Shown piece after piece: positions 17,248 through 23,272 of a stretch of 41,453 nt of DNA. The position numbers and the translations under genes are program-made. Source of the stretch: CAYMSA01 sp964392965 (GTDB lineage Bacteria > Actinomycetota > Coriobacteriia > Anaerosomatales > Anaerosomataceae); contig CAYMSA010000008.1 of NCBI GenBank assembly GCA_964392965.1, forward strand, positions 1-41,453. Direction: 5' to 3'. Each line of letters opens with the position of its first letter. The first letter of the stretch is position 1. The notes below the pieces were generated by a model. It did no database searches. It saw only the letters and a list, made by a program, of their open reading frames with translations, and was not told where the DNA came from.

Positions 17248-17841
17248 ATGAAGCGATTCACGGTGATCATCGGCGGGGCGTCAGGCGCGGCCTACGGGAT
17301 GCGGCTTGTCGAGCAGCTCCTGCAGGTTGGTGAGGTGACGCTCATCCTCACGCGGACCGGGGCTGAGATAGCCGCTCACGAGATCGGGCTGGTGGTTCCG
17401 GCCGTGGGCGCCCGGAAGGCGGTGCTCGAGTTCCTCGAGATCGACCGTGACCTGCCGTTGCGCGTGGTACATCCGGATGACATGTTCGATCCGATCGTCT
17501 CAGGCATGCACCGCTCAGATGCCGTCATCGTCATGCCCGCGTCCATGGGCTTCGTCGCCTCTGTGGCCGCCGGTCTCGCCTCGGATCTCGCCCGCCGCGC
17601 GGTGGACGTCGCCCTGAAGGAGCGCTGCCCGGTGGTCCTGGTGCCCCGGGAGACGCCTCTCAGCCTCATCCATCTGCGCAACCTCACGCGTCTTGCCGAG
17701 GCCGGCGCCACGATCGTCCCCGCGATGCCGGCGTTCTATCAGGGGCCTGAATCCATCGACGACCTCGTGGACTACATGGTGGCCAAAGTGCTTGACGTGA
17801 TCGGTGTGGAGCACGCGCTGCTGGAGCGCTGGGAAGGATAG
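17248..17841 (+). CDS. ubiX: Flavin prenyltransferase UbiX
   Basis: UbiX attaches a dimethylallyl unit to FMN to make prenylated FMN, the cofactor of UbiD-type decarboxylases. The 197 residues start with the Rossmann-like IIGGASGAAYGMRL. They include MPASMGFVASVAAGLASDLARRA and the C-terminal LVPRETPLSLIHLRNLTRLAEAG, all characteristic. ATG 17248 follows GGGGAG. No UbiD gene is in the window, so the client decarboxylase (menaquinone, aromatic or other) is unknown. Its neighbours are a 50-residue unknown and a flavin-binding dodecin. Confidence 0.94.
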   Translation: MKRFTVIIGGASGAAYGMRLVEQLLQVGEVTLILTRTGAEIAAHEIGLVVPAVGARKAVLEFLEIDRDLPLRVVHPDDMFDPIVSGMHRSDAVIVMPASMGFVASVAAGLASDLARRAVDVALKERCPVVLVPRETPLSLIHLRNLTRLAEAGATIVPAMPAFYQGPESIDDLVDYMVAKVLDVIGVEHALLERWEG

Positions 17842-17956
17842 CGACTCCGGGCTGCTTGACGACTGGCCTGACGGGACGGACAATCAGCCCGACGGGCATT
17901 GTGCACGACATAGTCGCACCAACAGTCGCAGCAGTCATCGCAGAAGGAGCCGTAGC

Positions 17957-18109
17957 ATGACCGTCGCAGAGGCGCTCAAGCGCTATCCTCTTGTGCCCAG
18001 TGAGATTCTCCAGTGGGCGATCGAGAACATCGCCGACCCCCGTGATCTCGACCGGGGTCTTTCGCGTCTCGATCAGGCCAGGCGCATCCAGCTCAAGTAC
18101 AGCGTGTAG
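17957..18109 (+). CDS. Small uncharacterised protein (50 aa)
   Basis: I do not recognise this family. The 50-residue reading frame has a good ribosome binding site (AGAAGGAG at 17942-17949) and ATG 17957, and is rich in charged residues with a mostly helical look. It begins MTVAEALKRYPLVPSEILQW and ends in a basic stretch. It has no signal, membrane segment or cysteine. It follows ubiX by 115 bp and precedes dodecin in the same direction, so a link to flavin handling is possible but unproven. Codon use looks like its neighbours, which together with the ribosome site argues that it is real. Confidence 0.6.
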   Translation: MTVAEALKRYPLVPSEILQWAIENIADPRDLDRGLSRLDQARRIQLKYSV

Positions 18110-18130
18110 CGCTTCCATCACACGTTTGCG

Positions 18131-18154
18131 CACGACCGGAACGCTCCGGCCGTG
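18131..18154 (+). terminator. Hairpin after the 50-aa gene
   Basis: A 10-bp stem with one internal mismatch (18131-18140 with 18145-18154, 4-nt loop) lies 22 bp after the stop codon. No T-run follows, so termination is uncertain. The rest of the 190-bp gap before dodecin shows nothing clear. Confidence 0.35.
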
Positions 18155-18300
18155 TATTCGTGCGTCCTCGGTGGCGTCTCCACAGAACGTCCCTCGGGTT
18201 TGTCCGGACTCGGCCAGGGGTACCTCCAGAAGTGGAATCCAGAAGCGGCAGGCCCCGCCCTGATGCGGGTCTGCGATCACATCGAGTGGAGGCGGTGGCC

Positions 18301-18510
18301 ATGACGGTCGCGAAGACGATCGAGCTTCACGCGGAGTCGACGGTGAGCTGGGAGGAAGCGGTCAAGGACGCGGTTGCCGAGGCGTCGAAGTCACTCACGG
18401 ACATCAAGCACGTCTATGCGAGCGAGTTCCAGGCGCTCGTCGAGGACGGCGAGATCGTCCGCTATCGCGTGAACTGTAAGGTGACGTTCGTGGTGAAGCA
18501 CGACGACTAG
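18301..18510 (+). CDS. Dodecin, flavin storage/sequestration protein
   Basis: This 69-residue dodecin family protein forms hollow dodecamers that bind riboflavin or FMN. The pattern is the typical one: a first strand AKTIELHAES, a helix SWEEAVKDAVAEASKSL, then IKHVYASEFQALVEDG and a last strand VNCKVTFVVK. GTGGAGG ends 8 bp before the ATG at 18301. It sits downstream of the FMN-consuming ubiX, and a bidirectional terminator lies after it. Confidence 0.9.
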   Translation: MTVAKTIELHAESTVSWEEAVKDAVAEASKSLTDIKHVYASEFQALVEDGEIVRYRVNCKVTFVVKHDD

Positions 18511-18580
18511 CGGGGAGATGCTGAGGATCGATATGAGCGTCGGTCAGCCCGCAGGGTTGCGCATCACGAGGGGAGAACAG

Positions 18581-18617
18581 AACGAGCGTGGGGCCGCTGG
18601 GCCGCCACGCTCGTTTC
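18581..18617. terminator. Bidirectional terminator between dodecin and tRNA-Cys
   Basis: An 11-bp perfect stem (18581-18591 with 18605-18615) is followed by TTTCGT on the plus side. It lies between the plus-strand dodecin and the minus-strand tRNA pair and could end both transcripts. Confidence 0.65.
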
Positions 18618-18646
18618 GTGTACTGCGCATCCGCAGCTCAAGAGCT

Positions 18647-18720
18647 TGGAGGCGACGCCCAGATTCGAACTGGGGATGAAGGCTTTGCAGGCCTCTGCCT
18701 TACCACTTGGCTACGTCGCC
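18647..18720 (-). tRNA. tRNA-Cys (GCA)
   Basis: Read on the minus strand, the acceptor stem GGCGACG/CGTCGCC closes the cloverleaf. The anticodon loop CTGCAAA gives anticodon GCA (18686-18688 on plus) and the T arm holds GTTCGAATC. The discriminator is U, expected for cysteine tRNA. The CCA end is encoded (18647-18649). It is 88 bp downstream of tRNA-Gly on the same strand and probably co-transcribed with it. Confidence 0.96.
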
Positions 18721-18808
18721 GTTATGCCCGGCATTGCCGGGGAGTCAATCAAAGAGGCCGCCCTACCGGGCCTTTTCATACCCTTCGGGTCGACCTCCGG
18801 AGTGTCGA

Positions 18809-18884
18809 TGGAGCGGACGACGGGATTCGAACCCGCGACCCCAACCTTGGCAAGGTTGTGCTCTACCAGCTGAGCCACGTCCGC
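18809..18884 (-). tRNA. tRNA-Gly (GCC)
   Basis: On the minus strand the acceptor stem GCGGACG/CGTCCGC, the D arm GCTCAGCTGGTAGAGC, the anticodon loop TTGCCAA (anticodon GCC) and the T arm GGGTTCGAATCCC are all canonical. CCA is encoded at 18809-18811. Confidence 0.97.
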
Positions 18885-18895
18885 GCGCAAGGGGT

Positions 18896-18925
18896 AGACT
18901 ACCATTAGCCTCGCCGGGCGTGCAA
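18896..18925 (-). promoter_or_regulatory. Candidate promoter for tRNA-Gly/tRNA-Cys
   Basis: On the minus strand TTGCAC (18925-18920), an 18-bp spacer and TAGTCT (18901-18896) put the start of transcription a few bases before the mature tRNA-Gly 5' end at 18884. Confidence 0.4.
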
Positions 18926-18993
18926 CACCTGAGAGCGGGAAATCCCAACATGCTATCGCTGCCGAATTGGGGGCTGGCGCACGACAACGGGAC

Positions 18994-19002
18994 TGGTACA
19001 AT
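18994..19002 (+). promoter_or_regulatory. Candidate extended -10 promoter for tRNA-Val
   Basis: TGGTACAAT is an extended -10 (TGn plus TACAAT) 24 bp before the tRNA-Val 5' end. The -35 region is weak, as is common with extended -10 elements. Confidence 0.5.
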
Positions 19003-19026
19003 AGGCGTCGCTGCTCCGGCAGTCAT

Positions 19027-19101
19027 GGGCGCTTAGCTCAGGGGGAGAGCACTTCCTTGACGCGGAAGGGGTCAGAGGTTCAAATCCTCTAGCGCCCACC
19101 A
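19027..19101 (+). tRNA. tRNA-Val (GAC)
   Basis: The acceptor stem GGGCGCT/AGCGCCC, the D arm GCTCAGGGGGAGAGC, the anticodon loop TTGACGC (anticodon GAC) and the T arm AGGTTCAAATCCT form a normal cloverleaf. CCA is encoded at 19099-19101. A strong terminator follows. Confidence 0.97.
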
Positions 19102-19111
19102 TGAGAGAAAC

Positions 19112-19150
19112 AGCAGACCAGAGGGTGAATCCTCTGGTCTGCTTTCGTTC
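19112..19150 (+). terminator. Rho-independent terminator after tRNA-Val
   Basis: A perfect 13-bp stem (19112-19124 with 19131-19143, 6-nt loop) is followed by TTCGTTC. Its core CCAGAGG/CCTCTGG recurs in the hairpin at 19328-19369. Confidence 0.8.
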
Positions 19151-19531
19151 TCAGAGAAGCCTTCTCTTCGCTTCTCGAGTGAAGCTCGCGAAGTGCGACC
19201 GTCTCTCGGGCTGGATGCGCTAGCGCTTGAGGACGCCGGCGCGCATCCGATAGCATGAACCGTCTCACGCCGCTCGCGGCGCCCTCTCGCACGACACGGT
19301 GCTGTTCTCCGGTAGCATCTCACTGGCCACTACCAGAGGTCATCGGCGCACCGACGACCTCTGGTAGTGCGACCTGGACGGTCTGGTCGACAGCATGATC
19401 ATGTCGGGCGGGGTAGGGGAGAGCAGGCCAGTCATCAGGGCACCAGCGCTCGTGGCCCGCAGTATCCCGACGTTCCGGCTCTACCGGGTCCGGGCGTAGG
19501 TGCGGGAGACACTCCTGAGCGCGGAGCGACA
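19151..19531. other. Gene-free stretch between tRNA-Val and the PadR operon
   Basis: No convincing gene is seen here. Open frames on the minus strand give low-complexity Arg/Ser-rich peptides and lack ribosome sites. The stretch contains the long hairpin at 19328-19369. There is no integrase and no duplicated tRNA end, so an integration site is not supported. Confidence 0.5.
19328..19369. repeat. Long perfect inverted repeat, possible terminator or structured RNA
   Basis: Arms 19328-19341 and 19356-19369 are perfectly complementary over 14 bp. The inner part continues with TCGG-CGCA-CCGA after one mismatch, making a near-complete 19-bp hairpin with a tetraloop. No T-run flanks it on either side. 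It shares the CCAGAGG core with the tRNA-Val terminator 200 bp upstream, so it may be a second, bidirectional terminator. Confidence 0.6.
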
Positions 19532-19569
19532 CTACCTTGTGGCGCCAGCTAGTGTGTGGTACAAGGTAG
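19532..19569 (+). promoter_or_regulatory. Candidate PadR promoter/operator
   Basis: Arms CTACCTTGT (19532-19540) and ACAAGGTAG (19561-19569) form a perfect 9-bp inverted repeat with a 20-bp centre. They overlap a possible promoter: TTGTGG (19537-19542), a 17-bp spacer and TACAAG (19560-19565) with a TGG extension. The start codon of the padR gene is 39 bp downstream. A repressor dimer bound here would cover both promoter boxes, fitting PadR autoregulation. Confidence 0.55.
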
Positions 19570-19607
19570 CAGGTATGACAAACAGGATGACGTGTGGAGG
19601 GAGATCG

Positions 19608-19958
19608 ATGGCACAGGCGCGTGACGAACGGGCGTCACAGTTTCGCAAGGGCGCCCTCGAGCTCGTGATCCTCGCACTGCTGGATCGTGGCGAGCTCTAC
19701 GGCGTGGAGATCGTGGACCGTCTCTCTGAGAGACCGGGTCTGGAGGCGAGCGCCGGCACGGTTTACCCGCTACTTTCACGGCTCAAGAAGGCGGGTGTGG
19801 TGGACACCACGTGGCGCGAGTCGCCCGTGGGGCCGCCGCGGAAGTACTACCGGCTGTCTGCTGCGGGCCAACGCGAGCTAGCCGAGATGACGCGCTCCTG
19901 GCGCGACATAGCCGACGCAATCGACGACGTCCTCACTGGAGGCACGAAGCATGAGTGA
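19608..19958 (+). CDS. PadR-family transcriptional regulator
   Basis: This 116-residue winged-helix repressor has the PadR pattern: FRKGALELVILALLDRGELYGVEI, then LEASAGTVYPLLSRLKKAGVV, then a wing with PPRKYYRLSAAGQREL and a C-terminal dimerisation helix. PadR proteins usually respond to small molecules and control a neighbouring transporter or membrane gene. GTGGAGGGAG (19594-19603) sets the start at ATG 19608; an in-frame ATG at 19575 lacks such a site. Its stop overlaps the next gene by 8 bp, so it heads an operon of membrane proteins and an ABC exporter. The palindrome upstream is its likely operator. Confidence 0.92.
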   Translation: MAQARDERASQFRKGALELVILALLDRGELYGVEIVDRLSERPGLEASAGTVYPLLSRLKKAGVVDTTWRESPVGPPRKYYRLSAAGQRELAEMTRSWRDIADAIDDVLTGGTKHE

Positions 19959-20865
19959 CATCCGGACCATAGACGCGTATCTCGCCGAGGTCGCAGCGCT
20001 TCTGGTGCCGCTCGGCGCGGCGCAGCGAGACGAGGTGCTCGCCGAGCTGGAGTCGCTGTTGCGCGACGATGCGAAGCGTGTCGGAGAGAGCGCTGCGCTC
20101 GAGGCGGTGGGCGACCCTGCGAAGTACGCCGAGGGTGTGCTCGAGGCGCTGCACGACGATACCGATGAGGCCGAAGCTGCGGGTCGACCGACACCGCAGG
20201 GCACCGTGCTCGGCATGCCGTACGACTTCCGGGGCGTATCGGTCGACCGCATCGGCAGCCGCGTGTGGAACCCCGCGGACCGCCGGATCATCATGCCCCG
20301 CATGTTCGGACTGGGCTGGACGTTCAATCTGGGTGCCATCGCGGTCAAGCTGGGCCTGATCCGTCCGGACGACATCGGCGATGAGTCGTACGAGCGCATC
20401 CCGTCGGGTGTGCTCGCCGTGGCGCTCGCAGTGCCCGGGGTCCTCGCGCTTGCCGCCGTGGCGATCCTGCTGTCTGCCTGGCCTTCACTACCGGCCGAGC
20501 TCCCGGTCCACTGGGGCGTGAGTGGACGACCGGACGAGTGGGCGCCGCGGGATTGGGTGGCGGGCGCGATGCTCGCACTGGCGGCATTGCCCCCGCTGCT
20601 GTCGTACCCGAGACTCCTGCCGAGCGGCACGCCCGCGCGGTCGCGGCTGCTTGCCGCGGCGGCGCTTGGTATGACGGCGATGCTCGCACTCGGCATCGTG
20701 CTCGTCACGGTGGTCGATGCGGGCGGGGGCGCCTCGGGGAATTGGGTGTGGCTGGTCGTGCTGGCGATGTTCGTGGTGCCGTTCCTGATGCTCTACGTGC
20801 CGTTGCGGCTCGGTCTGCGTGCCGAGTGGCGTGATGTGGCAGGGTCCGATAGAGAAGGAGACTGA
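19951..20865 (+). CDS. HAAS-like/DUF1648 membrane protein
   Basis: This 304-residue protein has a cytoplasmic N-terminal helical domain (about 1-70; YLAEVAALLVPLGAAQRDEVLAEL shortened here) resembling the HAAS/DUF1700 domain often encoded next to PadR regulators. The middle segment has MPRMFGLGWTFNLG (about 115-130), which I recall from DUF5808-type proteins. Four membrane segments follow (about 150-178, 203-220, 234-258 and 265-288), with the DUF1648 motif LPVHWGVSGRPDEW between the first two. The function is unknown; HAAS-type domains are thought to couple envelope state to PadR-linked regulation. It overlaps padR by 8 bp. Confidence 0.75.
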   Translation: MSDIRTIDAYLAEVAALLVPLGAAQRDEVLAELESLLRDDAKRVGESAALEAVGDPAKYAEGVLEALHDDTDEAEAAGRPTPQGTVLGMPYDFRGVSVDRIGSRVWNPADRRIIMPRMFGLGWTFNLGAIAVKLGLIRPDDIGDESYERIPSGVLAVALAVPGVLALAAVAILLSAWPSLPAELPVHWGVSGRPDEWAPRDWVAGAMLALAALPPLLSYPRLLPSGTPARSRLLAAAALGMTAMLALGIVLVTVVDAGGGASGNWVWLVVLAMFVVPFLMLYVPLRLGLRAEWRDVAGSDREGD

Positions 20866-20866
20866 C

Positions 20867-21241
20867 ATGCAGAGCAGCATCCCTCTTGGCGATCTACCGG
20901 AGTGGGCACTACCGGCGATCATCGTGTTCGGCGTTGTGCAACTCGTGGTGGAGGTATGCGCCTTGGTGGTGATGTTCAAGACGCCGGTGGAGCGGCTGGT
21001 CTTCGGCAAGCGCTGGCCGTGGGTGCTCATCATCTTGCTCGTGAACCTCGTTGGCGCGATCGTGTTCCTGGCTGCGGGTCGCAAGCCTGCAGTGGCGAGC
21101 GATCCGCTTGCCGCGTCGGCCGCCGCACCCGTGGCACCGCCGCGGAAGCGTGCCGAGCGGGCGATGGATGTCCTTTACGGCGACCAGGACACCGGTGGCG
21201 CATCGGCAGGGTCGGTCGATGGCGAGGGCGATGCACGATGA
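20867..21241 (+). CDS. PLDc_N-domain small membrane protein
   Basis: This 124-residue protein has two membrane helices (about 12-35 and 45-65) separated by VERLVFGKRWPW. They match the phospholipase D N-terminal (PLDc_N) module, ending with the family's NLVGAIVFLAAGR. No phospholipase catalytic domain is attached. The C-terminal 55 residues are Ala/Pro-rich and then acidic, probably cytoplasmic and disordered. GAAGGAG precedes ATG 20867, and the stop overlaps the ABC ATPase start (ATGA). Such proteins commonly accompany ABC-2 exporters and may be accessory subunits; that role is inferred. Confidence 0.75.
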   Translation: MQSSIPLGDLPEWALPAIIVFGVVQLVVEVCALVVMFKTPVERLVFGKRWPWVLIILLVNLVGAIVFLAAGRKPAVASDPLAASAAAPVAPPRKRAERAMDVLYGDQDTGGASAGSVDGEGDAR

Positions 21242-22164
21242 CGCAGGCGATCGCCATCAGCGGCCTTGTGAAGACCTATGGCGAGGTGAATGCGCTGGAT
21301 GGCGTCGACCTTGAGGTGCCGGAGGGCTCGGTGTTCGGCTTCCTCGGCCCTAACGGCGCGGGGAAGACCACCACGCTCCGCATCCTCTCCGGCCTCGCGC
21401 ATCCCACGTCGGGTAGCGCCGAGATCTTCGGGCACGACGTGGTGACGTCGACCTCGGCGGTGCGGGCCGAGGTGGGCTTCCTGCCCGACGTCCCCGGCTA
21501 CTACGAGTGGATGACTGCGACCGAGTTCCTGCGCTTCGCGGGAGGGCTGTTCGGCCTCAAGGGGTCGGTGCTTGACGGACGGGTGGACGCGCTGCTCGAC
21601 CTCGCCGGTCTCACTGACGTGAAGACGCGAATCGGCGGGTACTCGCGGGGCATGAAGCAGCGGCTCGGCGTTGCGCAGGCGCTCATCAACGCCCCGCGGT
21701 TGCTGATGCTCGATGAGCCCACCTCGGCGCTCGACCCGATCGGACGCAAAGAGGTGCTCGACATGATCGCGTCGCTGAGGGGGAGGACCACCGTGTTCTT
21801 CTCAACCCACATCCTCGCCGACGTGGAGCGCGTGTGCGACCGAGTCGCCATCCTCGACAAGGGGCGGGTGGTCACATCGGAGGCGATGGCCGACCTCAAA
21901 TCGCGCTACGGCGGACAGCGGTTCGTGCTCGAGACCGTAGGCGATGCCTCCGCGCTCCTCGACCGGCTTCTCACCGAGGACTGGGTGGCCGAGGCGATGA
22001 TGCTCGCCGACGGCAGGCTCTCGGTCGCAGTGAGCGATGTCGAGACCGCCCAGCGCGTGCTGCCCGCAGCGATCGCGCAGGCAGGGTTGGGGTTGAAGCG
22101 ATTCGAACCGGGCGAGGTATCGCTCGAAGAGGTCTTCGTGGACCTGGTGGGAGGTCAGCGGTGA
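21238..22164 (+). CDS. ABC-2 type transporter ATP-binding protein
   Basis: This 308-residue ATPase energises the permease encoded next. Walker A is GPNGAGKTTT (about 37-46), the signature YSRGMKQRLGVAQAL (about 137), Walker B LLMLDEPTSALDP and the switch histidine is in FFSTHILADVE. A C-terminal domain of about 80 residues resembles the CcmA/YhaQ exporter ATPases. Substrates of this class range from drugs and lantibiotics to sodium and cannot be read from sequence. The PadR regulator at the head of the operon suggests induction by a toxic or membrane-active compound. Confidence 0.92.
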   Translation: MTQAIAISGLVKTYGEVNALDGVDLEVPEGSVFGFLGPNGAGKTTTLRILSGLAHPTSGSAEIFGHDVVTSTSAVRAEVGFLPDVPGYYEWMTATEFLRFAGGLFGLKGSVLDGRVDALLDLAGLTDVKTRIGGYSRGMKQRLGVAQALINAPRLLMLDEPTSALDPIGRKEVLDMIASLRGRTTVFFSTHILADVERVCDRVAILDKGRVVTSEAMADLKSRYGGQRFVLETVGDASALLDRLLTEDWVAEAMMLADGRLSVAVSDVETAQRVLPAAIAQAGLGLKRFEPGEVSLEEVFVDLVGGQR

Positions 22165-22931
22165 TGTACGGGTTCGGTGTGTTCCTCGGCAAGGAGTTGC
22201 GTGAGATCGCGCGTACGTGGCGCATCTGGGTGCTGCCGGGCATCGTCCTGTTCTTCGCCGCCTCCGGGCCTCCGCTTGCCGAAGTGACGCCGCAGCTGCT
22301 GTCGTCAGTGATGGGGTCGCAGGGCACCGGGGCCGTGATTTCGCTGCCCGACGCCACCTACGTGGACGCGTACCTCCAGTGGACCAAGAACCTTTCCCAG
22401 ATCGTCATACTCGCGCTGATCATCATGTTCGCCGGCGCGATCTCGGCGGAGAAGCGCGGGGGAACGGCGATCCTCGCGCTCAGCAAGCCGCTCACGAGGC
22501 CGGCGTTCGTGTTGGGCAAGCTCGTGTCACACGCGGTCCTGCTCACGGCCACCACCGTTGTGGGCGCGGCCGTCACGTGGGGACTCACCCTGGCGGTGTT
22601 CGGCGAGGCGCCGCTTGGGCCGCTGGCCGGGGCCACGGGCGTATGGCTTGTCTCGGCACTGTTCTTCGTGGCGCTGATGATGCTGCTCTCATCCGCGGTG
22701 GACTCCCAGGCGGGTGCCGCGGGTCTGGGGCTCGTGGTCTACCTGCTGCTGTCAATCGGCACGATCTGGGAGCCGATGGTCACGTACTCGCCCGCGGCGC
22801 TCGTGAACGCGCCCACCGACATCGCGATGTCCGAGACGGTCACGCTCGGCTGGCCGATCGGCACCACGATCGCGCTCACCATTCTCCTCGCAGTCGCGGC
22901 AGTGGCGGTGTTCCGGAAGCGGGAGCTCTGA
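22164..22931 (+). CDS. ABC-2 type transporter permease
   Basis: This 255-residue integral membrane protein has about six predicted hydrophobic segments. It starts MYGFGVFLGKELREIARTWR (cytoplasmic N-terminus typical of ABC-2 permeases) and includes the EKRGGTAILALSKPLTRPAFVLGK loop seen in this family, here abbreviated by its ends EKRGG and FVLGK. It pairs with the ATPase immediately upstream (1-bp overlap, GGGAGGTC ribosome site). It is the last gene of the PadR operon. Confidence 0.9.
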   Translation: MYGFGVFLGKELREIARTWRIWVLPGIVLFFAASGPPLAEVTPQLLSSVMGSQGTGAVISLPDATYVDAYLQWTKNLSQIVILALIIMFAGAISAEKRGGTAILALSKPLTRPAFVLGKLVSHAVLLTATTVVGAAVTWGLTLAVFGEAPLGPLAGATGVWLVSALFFVALMMLLSSAVDSQAGAAGLGLVVYLLLSIGTIWEPMVTYSPAALVNAPTDIAMSETVTLGWPIGTTIALTILLAVAAVAVFRKREL

Positions 22932-23272
22932 GCGTGCCGCCGGGGTCGTGTGCAGGGGGTCCTTTCGCAGGAACAGCCGCCCGATGTGCGCGGCCATTCC
23001 GAGGACTGAGTCTTTCCTCGCAAACATTTCCACGACGGCCCACCAGGAAGAACAACGCGAGAGGCCGATGCCCATCAAGGGTCGGCTCGTCGGCTTGTCG
23101 TGACCTCTTGCGGTTGTGCCACAAATCATTCCACCAGTCATCCTGCGCGCCCCGGTGCATGTTGTGACACTCCCCAGATGCGCGTCGTCCTGTCCTCCGC
23201 TGCCGCGCCCACGCGGGGTAGACTGTACGCGAGGGGAGTCATCGCACCGGGCGTCCCGGGGAGGGCTGTCGC
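22932..23272. other. Gene-free stretch before the clostripain-like gene
   Basis: No supported gene is seen in these 341 bp. Base composition is somewhat more AT-rich around 23000-23150 than in the flanks. Minus-strand open frames here give no recognisable protein. TAGACT at 23219-23224 could be the -10 of the peptidase promoter, but its -35 is poor. Confidence 0.4.

Noticed and set aside
19072..19323. Minus-strand frame over the tRNA-Val end, giving a peptide ending WALEDLNL
   Set aside because: This ending is the reverse translation of a tRNA 3' end and is a common annotation artefact.
19027..19608. tRNA-Val as an integration site for a mobile island carrying the PadR operon
   Set aside because: There is no integrase, no repeated tRNA 3' end and no change in codon style in the following genes.
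22876..23160. Minus-strand frames in the gap before the peptidase gene
   Set aside because: There is no ribosome site, no recognisable protein, and overlap with the permease 3' end on the other strand.
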